58,138 bases of DNA, from contig NZ_AUGI01000052.1 in the NCBI RefSeq assembly GCF_000422585.1, positions 1 to 58,138 on the forward strand, given 5' to 3'. Below are positions 1 through 7,696 of this stretch, in pieces. A program made the position numbers and the translations under genes. The notes beneath the pieces were generated by a model. The model did no database searches, was not told the DNA's origin, and was given only the letters and a program-made list of their open reading frames with translations. Within the stretch, counting starts at the first letter, position 1, and each line of letters begins with the position of its first letter. This DNA is from Hugenholtzia roseola DSM 9546 (lineage in GTDB: Bacteria; Bacteroidota; Bacteroidia; Cytophagales; Bernardetiaceae).

Positions 1-324
1 GCAGAAATATGGTTTGAAAAGATGACAAACGCCAATATCAAACCTAATGAAGTTACCTATAATACGCTGGTCAATAAAAGAGATTTACCTTTCCAAAAAG
101 CCCTGCCGTATTATCAAGACTTTCTAAAAAAATTCCCTTTACGCAAAGGCAATTTTAAGAGTGAGAACAATTATAATTTCTTGTTCTCTGCCCTCTTTAG
201 AAAAGTGCGCAGCCTACAAGATTTTTGGTATGTAGAAAAAGAGCTACACCGCTTAGGCTTTCGCATCAACGAACATACCAAGCGAGCCTACGAGTCGGCA
301 AAAAAGCGTGTGGGGGCGAAATAG
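1..324 (+). CDS. Pentatricopeptide-repeat (PPR)-like protein, C-terminal end (partial)
   Basis: Open from the first base of the window, so the start lies outside; 107 residues are visible. The first residues read AEIWFEKM, then IKPNEVTYNTLVNK, a textbook PPR helix-turn-helix motif. Downstream (FRKVRSLQDFWYVEKELHRLGFRINEHTKRAYESA) looks like further degenerate helical repeats. PPR proteins bind single-stranded RNA base by base and are abundant in plant organelles; bacterial members are scarce and scattered. The visible part has no catalytic domain. A hairpin follows the stop. The RNA-binding role is inferred from the family; repeat number cannot be judged here. Confidence 0.72.
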   Translation, partial: AEIWFEKMTNANIKPNEVTYNTLVNKRDLPFQKALPYYQDFLKKFPLRKGNFKSENNYNFLFSALFRKVRSLQDFWYVEKELHRLGFRINEHTKRAYESAKKRVGAK

Positions 325-362
325 CCCCAAGCGGCACTTCCCAAACGCCAGCTTTTGGGGCT
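323..362 (+). terminator. Hairpin after the PPR gene
   Basis: AGCCCCAA (323-330) pairs with TTGGGGCT (355-362) immediately after the TAG stop. There is no long T run, so it may act as a weak terminator or 3' end stabiliser. It abuts the -33 element of the next promoter. Confidence 0.5.
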
Positions 363-392
363 TGAACTTATCGCCTACTTTTCGTATCTTTG
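362..392 (+). promoter_or_regulatory. Bacteroidota-type promoter for the Uma2 pair
   Basis: TTG at 362-364 and TATCTTTG at 385-392 are separated by 20 nt, matching the Bacteroidota consensus TTG-N19-21-TAnnTTTG. The ATG of the first Uma2 gene is 25 nt downstream of the -7 box. Confidence 0.75.
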
Positions 393-416
393 TGCTACAC
401 CCATCAGGCAGTTTTT

Positions 417-1028
417 ATGAAATACATCACCGACATCAACGAATTAGACCTAAACGGCACTTATACATATGCCGACTATCTTACCTGGCGTTTCGAGCAG
501 AGCGTCGAACTTATCAAGGGTAAGATTTTTAAAATGTCGCCTGCGCCCAGTAGGAAGCACCAGAAAATTTCCTTTAACCTAAGTGGTATTTTTTACAACC
601 AACTCAAAGGAAAATCCTGTCGCGCCTTTGCTGCCCCCTTCGATGTGCGCCTTTTGGATAAGAAAAAATCTTTAAAGGCAAACACAGAAATTTATACCGT
701 TGTGCAGCCTGATATTTGCGTGATTTGCGATAAAAGTAAATTAGATGAGCGCGGTTGTATCGGTGCGCCCGATTTGATTATCGAAATCCTTTCGCCCGGT
801 AATTCGAAAAAGGAAATGAGAACCAAGTATGCCCTCTACGAAGAAAGTGGCGTAAAAGAATATTGGGTTCTCTATCCGTCTGAACACGTTTTGCAGCAAT
901 ATATTTTAAATGAAAATGAAAAATATGAGCTAAAAAATAATTTTGCAGAAGACGAAGTTTTTAATTCCCACATTTTTGCCGACCTGCAAATTGACCTATC
1001 CGAAATTTTTGAAGAAGAAGAACTTTAA
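417..1028 (+). CDS. Uma2 family (DUF820) putative PD-(D/E)XK nuclease, copy 1
   Basis: 203 residues from ATG 417; this start is chosen because the next gene begins with the same MKYITDIN sequence, and the longer TTG frame from 390 lies inside the promoter. The Uma2 core is clear: QPDICV (D99), IIEILS (E123) and RTKYALYEESGVKEYW with the catalytic-type lysine. Uma2 is a restriction-endonuclease-like fold that is very common in cyanobacteria and gliding Bacteroidota; its cellular role is not established, so nuclease activity is a family-level expectation. It is followed after 26 nt by a near-identical copy. Confidence 0.85.
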   Translation: MKYITDINELDLNGTYTYADYLTWRFEQSVELIKGKIFKMSPAPSRKHQKISFNLSGIFYNQLKGKSCRAFAAPFDVRLLDKKKSLKANTEIYTVVQPDICVICDKSKLDERGCIGAPDLIIEILSPGNSKKEMRTKYALYEESGVKEYWVLYPSEHVLQQYILNENEKYELKNNFAEDEVFNSHIFADLQIDLSEIFEEEEL

Positions 1029-1054
1029 AAAAATATTAAACAACATCAAAAATT

Positions 1055-1675
1055 ATGAAATACATCACCGACATCAACGATTTAGACCTAAACGGCACTT
1101 ATACATACGCCGACTATCTTACTTGGCGTTTCGAGCAGAGCGTCGAACTTATCAAGGGTAAGATTTTTAAAATGTCGCCTGCGCCGAGCAGGAAGCACCA
1201 GAAAATATCAGGAAAGTTATATGTTAAGGTCTTTATGGCTTTCCAAAAAAATGCTTGTGAGGTTTATTCCGCCCCCTTCGATGTGCGCCTTTTGGATAAG
1301 AAAAAATCTTTGAAGGCAAACACAGAAATTTATACCGTTGTGCAGCCTGATATTTGCGTGATTTGCGATAAAAGTAAATTAGATGAGCGCGGTTGTATCG
1401 GTGCGCCCGATTTGATTATCGAAATCCTTTCGCCCGGTAATTCGAAAAAAGAAATGAGAACCAAGTATGCACTCTACGAAGAAAGTGGCGTAAAAGAATA
1501 TTGGGTTCTCTATCCGTCTGAACACGTTTTGCAGCAATATATTTTAAATGAAAATGAAAAATATGAGCTAAAAAATAATTTTGCAGAAGACGAAATTTTT
1601 AACTCCCACATTTTCTCCGACCTGCAAATTGATTTATCCGAAATTTTTGAAGAAGAAGAAGAAGAAGAATTTTGA
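1055..1675 (+). CDS. Uma2 family (DUF820) putative nuclease, copy 2 (tandem duplicate)
   Basis: 206 residues, same operon as copy 1. The first ~52 and last ~130 residues are nearly identical to copy 1 at both protein and nucleotide level. Residues ~53-73 are unrelated in sequence (GKLYVKVFMAFQKNACEVYS against FNLSGIFYNQLKGKSCRAFA). The C-terminus carries an extended acidic run encoded by GAA repeats (1651-1671). The catalytic-type D, E and K residues are retained. The gene ends 4 nt from the stop of the convergent LRR gene. Confidence 0.85.
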   Translation: MKYITDINDLDLNGTYTYADYLTWRFEQSVELIKGKIFKMSPAPSRKHQKISGKLYVKVFMAFQKNACEVYSAPFDVRLLDKKKSLKANTEIYTVVQPDICVICDKSKLDERGCIGAPDLIIEILSPGNSKKEMRTKYALYEESGVKEYWVLYPSEHVLQQYILNENEKYELKNNFAEDEIFNSHIFSDLQIDLSEIFEEEEEEEF

Positions 1676-1679
1676 AAAG

Positions 1680-2849
1680 CTAAAAAATCAATTTCCCACT
1701 GCTTCGCAGTTTATCCGACACCTTCAAATCAGGATTTCCCGCTACATGAATCTTCACATTCGGAATATCCAAAAGCGTATCAGGCAGCACCTGAAGTGGG
1801 TTATTTTCTAAACTAAGACTTTTTAAAGAGCTGATTTGTCCGATTTCCTTCGGCAAAGTTTCGAGTAGGTTGTTGCTAAGATTGAAGTATTCCAAATTTT
1901 TTAGCTCGCCGATTTGAGTTGGAAGGTGGCTTATCTTGTTTTCTCTAAGCCATAAATAACACAATTCGCTCATTTCCGAGAGCGTAGCGGGCAGGGTAGT
2001 GAGTTGATTTTTTATGGCATCAATGCGCCGCACCTTTTTGAGTTTTCCTATTTCTTTGGGTAGATTTATGAGTTGATTTTTCGCTAAATCTAATGTTTCT
2101 AAAAATTCTAACTCGCCAATTTGGGTAGGCAGCGTTTGGAGTTGGTTTTTTTCTAAATTCAAAGTATGCAATAATTTGAGTTTTCCTATTGCTGGCGGAA
2201 GTGCCGTAAGTTGATTGTTTTCCAAATGTAAAGATTTCAGGTTTCGCAATTCGCCTATTGCTGGCGGAAGTGCCGTAAGTTGATTGTTTTCCAAATGTAA
2301 AGATTTCAGGTTTTGCAATTCGCCTATTTCTGGCGGCAACGTTTTGAGTTTGCCGTTGTGTAATTTAAACGATTCTAACTGAACTAATTGCTTTATTTGA
2401 GGCGAAATCGTGTCAAAAAGATTTCCCCCTAAGACCAATGATACTAAGTTTTGACATTGACAAACCTCTATCGGAAACTCGGTGAATGAATTTGCACCCA
2501 AATACAAATATTCCAAGTTTTTTAGCTGTGCAATTTCAGCAGGAATCACACGAAGCGCGTTGTAGTTGAGTAGAAGGCATCTCAACTTTTTTAGTATTTT
2601 TATTTGTGATGGAATATAAGTCAGTTTTTTTCCTTGAATTTCTAACCCGTCCAGCATCAAAGGATTTTCCACATCAGGCAAATATTCCCACACCCATTCT
2701 AAGACGATTTTATAGTCTTCTAATGAATTTTGATAATTATTTTCAAACTCATTTTGACAGTTTTGAGCCAATTCCAAAGCCAACAAAACATTTGTTTTGT
2801 CGTCGCTTTCTAAAAGTTCGATGATTTTTTGAAGTTCGGTATCAGGCAT
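1680..2849 (-). CDS. Leucine-rich repeat protein
   Basis: 389 residues from ATG 2849 (a GTG lies one codon upstream). An N-terminal ~50-residue segment (LQKIIELLESDDKTNVLLALELAQN) is shared with the LRR protein at 3923-4813. It is followed by about 11 LRR units of 23 residues with the plant-like/SHOC2-type consensus (L..L..L.L..N.L..LP..IG.L). No signal peptide or membrane segment is visible, so it is probably a cytoplasmic interaction scaffold. The C-terminus (VAGNPDLKVSDKLRSSGKLIF) is also shared with the paralogue. No enzymatic domain is seen; the partner is unknown. Confidence 0.85.
   Translation of the reverse strand: MPDTELQKIIELLESDDKTNVLLALELAQNCQNEFENNYQNSLEDYKIVLEWVWEYLPDVENPLMLDGLEIQGKKLTYIPSQIKILKKLRCLLLNYNALRVIPAEIAQLKNLEYLYLGANSFTEFPIEVCQCQNLVSLVLGGNLFDTISPQIKQLVQLESFKLHNGKLKTLPPEIGELQNLKSLHLENNQLTALPPAIGELRNLKSLHLENNQLTALPPAIGKLKLLHTLNLEKNQLQTLPTQIGELEFLETLDLAKNQLINLPKEIGKLKKVRRIDAIKNQLTTLPATLSEMSELCYLWLRENKISHLPTQIGELKNLEYFNLSNNLLETLPKEIGQISSLKSLSLENNPLQVLPDTLLDIPNVKIHVAGNPDLKVSDKLRSSGKLIF
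2185..2322 (-). repeat. 69-bp tandem duplication of one LRR unit
   Basis: Bases 2185-2253 and 2254-2322 are nearly identical and encode two successive copies of the 23-residue unit LKSLHLENNQLTALPPAIGE/K. The identity at DNA level points to a recent expansion of the repeat array. Confidence 0.85.
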
Positions 2850-2857
2850 CACTTAGG

Positions 2858-3874
2858 CTATTTTTTTTTAATTTGATTCAGAATCTTGACCCAATCCTCC
2901 TCTGTGGGCAGTTGGTCTTTGAGCGTATGGGGGATTTTTTTAGTGAGCTGATAGGAGGCTACTCCCATCGGCTTGCTCACGTCGCGCAGGGCGTATTCTA
3001 CCACTACATCATTCTTAGATTTGCAGAGAAGCAGTCCGATGCTGGGCTGGTCGCTGTCTTGTTTGAGCAAATCATCTACTGCCGAAAGGTAGAAATTGAG
3101 TTTTCCTACATATTCAGGCTTGAAATCATCTATTTTTAGTTCTACTACTACAAAACATTTGAGCTTAAAATGGTAAAAAAGCAAGTCTAAATAAAAATCT
3201 TGTCCGCCTACTTCCAAGTGGTATTGCCTTCCTACATACGAAAAACCCTTGCCCAAAGCCAATAGAAAATCGGTTACATTTTGGGTAATTTCCTTTTCAA
3301 AATCTTTTTCCCTGAATTTGTCGTTTTGTGCAATAAATTCAAAAATGTACTCATCTTTGAATAATTGCGCCGCTAATTCCGACTGCGGTTTGGGCAAAAA
3401 ATGCTCAAAATTGTTGGGTAGCGTGCCGAATTGCGCATGTGCTTGCAAATCAATTTGGTGCATCAAAACGCGCTTAGACCACCCCTGTTCCACCGATTTT
3501 AAGATGTACCAAAGGCGCGTTTTTTGGTCCTTGAATTTGTCTAAAATAATGACGTGATGCGTCCAGCTTAATTGTGCAGCCACTGGCTGCACAAATTCAA
3601 AATCGGGATACGCAAGGGCGAACTTTTGCATATTTTTCAAGTTTCGCAGCGAAAAGCCCTTCATATCGGGAAAACTCGCGCTTAAATCTTGGGCAAGGTT
3701 TTGCACAACTTTTGCGCCCCAGCCCTTTTCCTGCTGCTGGGCTATGATTTTTTTGCCAATATTCCAATACAAGAAAAGCAGCTCCTGATTGACCTGCAAT
3801 AGGGCTTTGGTCTTCGATTGTAACACAAGGCTACGAAGCTCCTCTAAAAACTCGGTATAGTGTTGGGGTTGCAT
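2858..3874 (-). CDS. DUF1016/YhcG-like PD-(D/E)XK nuclease family protein
   Basis: 338 residues. The N-terminal half is the helical DUF1016_N region (LLQVNQELLFLYWNIGKKI, then FSLRNLKNMQKFA). The C-terminal half carries the nuclease fold: YLDLLFYH (Asp), FVVVELK (Glu/Lys) and later YVGKLNFYLSAVDD. Family members are scattered, often next to restriction or mobile genes, and are predicted DNases of unsettled function. The length is typical of full-length YhcG-like proteins. It lies between two LRR paralogues on the same strand (8 nt after its stop to the next start), suggesting co-transcription with the downstream LRR gene. Confidence 0.85.
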   Translation of the reverse strand: MQPQHYTEFLEELRSLVLQSKTKALLQVNQELLFLYWNIGKKIIAQQQEKGWGAKVVQNLAQDLSASFPDMKGFSLRNLKNMQKFALAYPDFEFVQPVAAQLSWTHHVIILDKFKDQKTRLWYILKSVEQGWSKRVLMHQIDLQAHAQFGTLPNNFEHFLPKPQSELAAQLFKDEYIFEFIAQNDKFREKDFEKEITQNVTDFLLALGKGFSYVGRQYHLEVGGQDFYLDLLFYHFKLKCFVVVELKIDDFKPEYVGKLNFYLSAVDDLLKQDSDQPSIGLLLCKSKNDVVVEYALRDVSKPMGVASYQLTKKIPHTLKDQLPTEEDWVKILNQIKKK

Positions 3875-3922
3875 ATTCTAAAATTTTATGATTCAATTAT
3901 TTTGTTTTTCTGGGACTTCGGG

Positions 3923-4813
3923 CTACTCAAAAATCAATTTTCCACTATTTCGTAATTTATCTGAGACTTTCAAATCAGAATTTCCCGCTACATAAATATT
4001 TACATAAGGAAGTTCTAACAGCGTATCGGGCAGAGTTTGGAGGCAATTGTGTGATACGTCAAGATGTTCTAAATCCTTCAGTTGTCCAATTTCAGATGGA
4101 AGGCTTGTGAGTTGGTTGCTGCGTACATCTAAGTAATACAGCGATGCAAGTCTGCCGATTTCAGGAGGAATTTCAGTGAGTTGATTATGATTTAGATACA
4201 GCTCACCCAAAGAGGAAAGTTGTCCAATTTCGGCAGGTAAGGTTTGAATTTGGTTGGCAGCCAAATCTAAGTTCTGTAATTTTTTTAGACCGCAGATGCC
4301 TGAAGGGAAATTTTTGAAGTGGTTTTCTCTAAGATTAATCTCATTTAAGTGCTTGAGGTGAGCAATTTCAGGCGGCAAGCTTTCAAGGACATTATCTTCT
4401 ATATTCAGTTCTTTAAGTTGAGCGAGTTGCCCGATTTCAGGAGGCAAGGTTCGCAAAGGGCATTCGCACAAAAGTAGGGTTTCTAAACGCAAGAGTTTCC
4501 CTATTTCGGGCGGCAATATCTTGAAATGATTTCCAGAAAGGTTTAACCATTTTAGCTGTGCAAGCAAAGCAATTTGGGCAGGAATTTGGTGTAAACCAAA
4601 CTCTGACAAGTCAAGATGGGTTCTTTTCAGAGGAATCATCTTCCCATGAAACGCTTGTCTATCAAACCAATCGAAGAGTATCTTGTAGTTCTCCACAGTA
4701 GTCCCATAATGCACCTCAAACTCTGCTTGGTAGTTTTGCGCCAGTTCCAAAGCCAAGAAAACATTTGCTTTGTCGTTGCTTTCTAAAAGTTCGATGATTT
4801 TTTGAAGTTCCAT
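3923..4813 (-). CDS. Leucine-rich repeat protein, paralogue
   Basis: 296 residues, starting MELQKIIELLES, matching the N-terminus of the other LRR gene after its first few residues. It has about eight 23-residue LRR units (e.g. LGELYLNHNQLTEIPPEIG) and the same terminal block ending DLKVSDKLRNSGKLIF. The paralogues flank the DUF1016 gene, so the cluster probably grew by duplication. No signal peptide or catalytic domain. A double-hairpin intergenic repeat lies just upstream. Confidence 0.85.
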   Translation of the reverse strand: MELQKIIELLESNDKANVFLALELAQNYQAEFEVHYGTTVENYKILFDWFDRQAFHGKMIPLKRTHLDLSEFGLHQIPAQIALLAQLKWLNLSGNHFKILPPEIGKLLRLETLLLCECPLRTLPPEIGQLAQLKELNIEDNVLESLPPEIAHLKHLNEINLRENHFKNFPSGICGLKKLQNLDLAANQIQTLPAEIGQLSSLGELYLNHNQLTEIPPEIGRLASLYYLDVRSNQLTSLPSEIGQLKDLEHLDVSHNCLQTLPDTLLELPYVNIYVAGNSDLKVSDKLRNSGKLIFE

Positions 4814-4821
4814 ATTCTGTA

Positions 4822-4887
4822 GTGCGAAGCTCCAGCTTCGCCTATTGTATTTTATAGTTTCTACCGAAGCTCCAGCTTCGGGTTACA
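4822..4887. repeat. Double palindromic intergenic repeat, copy 1
   Basis: Two hairpins, GCGAAGC-TCCA-GCTTCGC (4824-4841) and CCGAAGC-TCCA-GCTTCGG (4864-4881), are separated by a conserved spacer reading TATTGTATTTTATAGTTTC. The same arrangement recurs at 6906-6972. It resembles a REP/BIME-like element; it could act in transcript ending or as a recombination site. Confidence 0.8.
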
Positions 4888-4891
4888 GTAA

Positions 4892-6061
4892 TTATTTTGT
4901 GGCATACACCTGAATCTTAGACAGCCTCAAACCCTCGCCCTGCGCATATTGAAAAGAAAACTGAACACCTGTATCTGTCTGAATCAAAGCCTGTTGTTTA
5001 AAGGTATATTGGGGCATAAATTCCCAAGTTGTTTCTATTTCTTCTAAGAGGCTTAAAACGCTGTTCAAATTCGTTTTACTGCTGAGGACGTGATTGCCCG
5101 ACACATAGTGCCTGCCGTTTTGTGCATCGAGGCTAATTGTTCGCAATACCCCCTCCACAAACATCAACTCTGTGCCTTCATCTGTAAAATACGAAAAACC
5201 GAAGGAGGCATTATCACGCTCGTAGTAGTGTCGTGCATCTGCTTCTATCTCACCAAAATACGCCTCATATTCTGCAAGAGGCATACCCGCTTTGAGTTCT
5301 TTGAAATACTTAAAGGTGGCGGTTTTGAGGAAACTTGTGAGTTTCACTACTTGATTTGAGTGAAAACCAAAACCACTGTAACTCAAATTATGGTATAAAT
5401 GAGATAGATATTCCTCCAAAGTGTAGGGCGGTATTTTTTCAGAATTGGGATATTTGCGCTTCAAAATATTGGGGTTGGCTATCAAATGATTTATATAATG
5501 CACGATTTTTTCTTTTGTATAAAAATGAAGCATACGTCCAACGTTATGCCCCACATCTCTGTAATCTTCGGGGTGTAACATAGACATTAAAAAAGGAATG
5601 ACCCAATCAGGGTACAAACCAGAATTTTCTGCCTTTTCCACAAAACGCAGTCGGTCTATAAGCGGGTCTTTATCCTGATGATTGCGGTAATAAAATGTGC
5701 GGTCGTGGAGGTCGCCGCTGGGAACAATGCCACTGTATTGCAACAAATCTATGGCTTTGAGCTTTTGATACCAAATCACATCACAAAATCCATTATCCAA
5801 GAGCCTCCCCACACAAAAATTGAGTGCCAAATAATCAATAAACTGCATCAATTTTGACGTTTCAGACTCAAAGATGGTCAGCACTTGCGCAATCGCTTCC
5901 TGCCTCAAACCCTCAAAATCCTCTGAATTTTGGTCAATAAAAACATCTGCAAAGGTTTCAAATGCCTTGCCTTCAAGGGTAGGAAAGTGTGCTTTTGCCA
6001 GCGCAAATCGTGCATCTGCCTCACTTTCAAGGTAGGTTTGAATTAGATTATTTATGTTCAT
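4892..6061 (-). CDS. Uncharacterised protein (389 residues)
   Basis: I do not recognise this family. The start ATG 6061 (MNINNLIQTYLESEADARFALAKAHFP) is preferred over a GTG at 6106 that overlaps the upstream Uma2 stop. The protein is soluble and mostly alpha-helical with aromatic-rich stretches (GFGFHSNQVV, DNASFGFSYF) and no signal peptide or transmembrane segment. It follows a Uma2 gene in the same direction and may be co-transcribed. A remnant of a second copy of its 3' end lies at 6825-6857, so this family has duplicated here before. Confidence 0.65.
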   Translation of the reverse strand: MNINNLIQTYLESEADARFALAKAHFPTLEGKAFETFADVFIDQNSEDFEGLRQEAIAQVLTIFESETSKLMQFIDYLALNFCVGRLLDNGFCDVIWYQKLKAIDLLQYSGIVPSGDLHDRTFYYRNHQDKDPLIDRLRFVEKAENSGLYPDWVIPFLMSMLHPEDYRDVGHNVGRMLHFYTKEKIVHYINHLIANPNILKRKYPNSEKIPPYTLEEYLSHLYHNLSYSGFGFHSNQVVKLTSFLKTATFKYFKELKAGMPLAEYEAYFGEIEADARHYYERDNASFGFSYFTDEGTELMFVEGVLRTISLDAQNGRHYVSGNHVLSSKTNLNSVLSLLEEIETTWEFMPQYTFKQQALIQTDTGVQFSFQYAQGEGLRLSKIQVYATK

Positions 6062-6102
6062 AAAATTTAGATAAAATGTATTTTTTTTTTCGGTACTAAA
6101 AA

Positions 6103-6714
6103 TCACTCAAAAATCTTAGATAAATCTATAGTCAATTTATGCACCACAACCGAAGCCAAAGTGTCCGTTTTAGAGAGCGAGGCTTGCAGTTCAAATTGAT
6201 TTTCTATCAACACATATTGCTCTATTTTGCCTTCTTCTGCATCTACTATCCAATATTCACCTACATTGTGCGCTGCATAATCTTGAAACTTGACTCCGTA
6301 GTCATTCTTTCGCGTGCTTTCCGAAAGGATTTCTACCACTAAATCAGGGGCAGGGAATAGCTTTTGGTCTGCTGTAAAAGTATCAGAGATTGCCTTGCGA
6401 TAAAACACAATATCAGGCTCATAGCAATTTCGTGAAAGGGTAATCATCATTTTTTCTATGCCCACAAAGCCTAAATTGTCGTCATCAACGTGGTTCATAA
6501 GGTGTTTTGAAAGACGGCTGCTCACCCTCAAATGCGCCATTCTTACGGGTGAGTGTAAGATAATTTCGCCGTTGATAAATTCCGCTTTTACATCTTCGTG
6601 TACCATTTCCAAAAATTCCTGCCTTTTTTGAGCCTCCTCCTTCAAATAGGCTTGCATTTTTTGGATAATCAGAACCACGTCAGGGGCTTGTTTGAGTTGT
6701 TCTATTAAGGTCAT
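6103..6714 (-). CDS. Uma2 family (DUF820) putative nuclease, third copy
   Basis: 203 residues. It diverges from the two copies at 417-1675 but has the same core: YEPDIVFY (Asp), LVVEILSEST (Glu) and GVKFQDYAAHNVGEYW (Lys region). The N-terminal ~40 residues (helical, KQAPDVVLIIQKMQAYLKEEAQKR) differ from the other copies. Putative PD-(D/E)XK fold nuclease of unknown role; likely in one transcript with the downstream uncharacterised gene. Confidence 0.85.
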   Translation of the reverse strand: MTLIEQLKQAPDVVLIIQKMQAYLKEEAQKRQEFLEMVHEDVKAEFINGEIILHSPVRMAHLRVSSRLSKHLMNHVDDDNLGFVGIEKMMITLSRNCYEPDIVFYRKAISDTFTADQKLFPAPDLVVEILSESTRKNDYGVKFQDYAAHNVGEYWIVDAEEGKIEQYVLIENQFELQASLSKTDTLASVVVHKLTIDLSKIFE

Positions 6715-6752
6715 AAGGCAGTGTTTTTTTCTTAGGTTTGCTTTGCTGTAAT

Positions 6753-6770
6753 CCGAAGCTGGAGCTTCGG
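6753..6770. repeat. Palindrome of the GAAGC-family
   Basis: CCGAAGC-TGGA-GCTTCGG perfect hairpin upstream of the Uma2 gene, followed by GGTTACGG, as in the copy at 4864-4887. A single-hairpin member of the same repeat family. Confidence 0.75.
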
Positions 6771-6824
6771 GTTACGGTATCTCAAAAACGCTCACTTTGC
6801 AAAATTGGTTTGCCTACTTGTATT

Positions 6825-6857
6825 TATTTTGCGGCATACACCTGAATAGTAGAAAGT
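6825..6857 (-). pseudogene. Remnant of a second copy of the 389-residue gene (3' end only)
   Basis: On the minus strand this short stretch translates as LSTIQVYAAK-stop, against LSKIQVYATK-stop at the end of the gene at 4892-6061, with matching nucleotides and the same distance class to a palindromic repeat. Everything upstream of these ~10 codons is missing. This supports an old tandem duplication that was mostly deleted. Confidence 0.6.
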
Positions 6858-6876
6858 AGTTGCTTGTTTTAGCCCC

Positions 6877-6972
6877 AGCCCGAAGTTAGGGCTTCGGGCT
6901 ACTGTAGTGCAAAGCTCCAGCTTCGCTTATTGTATTTTATAGTTTCTACCGAAGCTGGAGCTTCGGGCTACT
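6877..6972. repeat. Cluster of palindromic repeats, including double-hairpin copy 2
   Basis: AGCCCGAAG/CTTCGGGCT (6877-6900) is followed by the double unit 6906-6972: an imperfect AAAGC-TCCA-GCTTCG hairpin, the conserved TATTGTATTTTATAGTTTC spacer, and CCGAAGC-TGGA-GCTTCGG (6949-6966). The repeat touches the stop codon (TAG, 6968-6970) of the gene at 6968-7273. Its organisation mirrors 4822-4887. Confidence 0.8.
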
Positions 6973-7273
6973 TTTCTAAGGTCTTTTTTACTAATTCCAA
7001 AAATACCAATACTTCCTCAATCTTGCGAAAAGGCTTTATCCTGCCAAACCCTTTGGGTAAGCTACGGATTTGACTTGTGATTTCACCTTGATTGAGGTCA
7101 GTTACACCCTCTAAGATGGCGTTTATTTCATGGCACAAAATTACTGCCTGCTTGGGCGTTTGTGTTTGATAGGCTTTGATAAGACTACATTCGTCCTCAA
7201 ACTGCTTGTACTGAATGTAGTGAAAATAGTAGTAGGTAAAAAAGTCGTTTAAGGCTTGATAATGGAAATACAT
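6968..7273 (-). CDS. Small uncharacterised protein (101 residues)
   Basis: MYFHYQALNDFFTYYYFHYIQ... is rich in Tyr/Phe at the N-terminus, then basic and helical at the C-terminus (RIKPFRKIEEVLVFLELVKKTLEK). No membrane segment. I do not recognise a family; the size and position next to LRR, Uma2 and toxin-antitoxin genes would fit a small immunity or accessory protein, but that is only context. Its stop codon lies inside a palindromic repeat. Confidence 0.55.
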   Translation of the reverse strand: MYFHYQALNDFFTYYYFHYIQYKQFEDECSLIKAYQTQTPKQAVILCHEINAILEGVTDLNQGEITSQIRSLPKGFGRIKPFRKIEEVLVFLELVKKTLEK

Positions 7274-7338
7274 TTCATTTATTTATTGATGAATAATTGT
7301 ATGATTTTTTTTGCAAAAAAATTCTACATTCATCAGTT

Positions 7339-7626
7339 TTAATGCCCTTCGCTCATTTTTTTCATCTCTTCAGCCTCCGCATATTTGCCCAGTTGCTCGT
7401 AACAAAAAGCCCAATCTATGCAAAGTTGCTTACGATTAAACTTTTCGGGATTTACCCCAAAATCCATGTTCATTTCTGCAATCAAGTGATACGCTTCGCT
7501 GATGTTTTCCATGGCTTTTGTGTAATGCTTTTCTTTGATTTGTTTTTGGTATTTTTCTATCAATTCATCAAACTCTGCCTTATAGATAAGTTCACAGTTA
7601 AGGTGCTTTGCTTGTTCGGGGTTCAT
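7339..7626 (-). CDS. Small TPR-like protein (95 residues)
   Basis: The C-terminal part reads CIDWAFCYEQLGKYAEAEEMKKM, a good single tetratricopeptide-type helix pair; the N-terminal half (FDELIEKYQKQIKEKHYTKAMENISEAYHLIAEM) is a plausible second. No signal peptide. The start lies 33 nt after the terminator of the structured RNA at 7660-7905, so readthrough of that terminator would express this gene. The protein has no recognised enzymatic role. Confidence 0.6.
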   Translation of the reverse strand: MNPEQAKHLNCELIYKAEFDELIEKYQKQIKEKHYTKAMENISEAYHLIAEMNMDFGVNPEKFNRKQLCIDWAFCYEQLGKYAEAEEMKKMSEGH

Positions 7627-7658
7627 GCGCTAAAAGTTTAATTGATGCTGTGAAAAAT

Positions 7659-7696
7659 AAAAAAAAGAGGCTACAGGCAAAAAGGAAGTTAGCCTT
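7659..7696 (-). terminator. Intrinsic terminator of the structured RNA
   Basis: On the minus strand AGGCTA (7695-7690 read down) pairs with TAGCCT (7673-7668), followed by an eight-T run (7666-7659). The upstream strand also belongs to a perfect palindrome AGCCTTTTAAGGCT (7704-7691) that would sequester it, giving a possible terminator/antiterminator pair. Confidence 0.7.

Noticed and set aside
4892-6106. GTG start at 6106 for the 389-residue gene
   Set aside because: It would overlap the Uma2 stop and add 15 residues of AT-run-encoded sequence; ATG 6061 gives a natural N-terminus.
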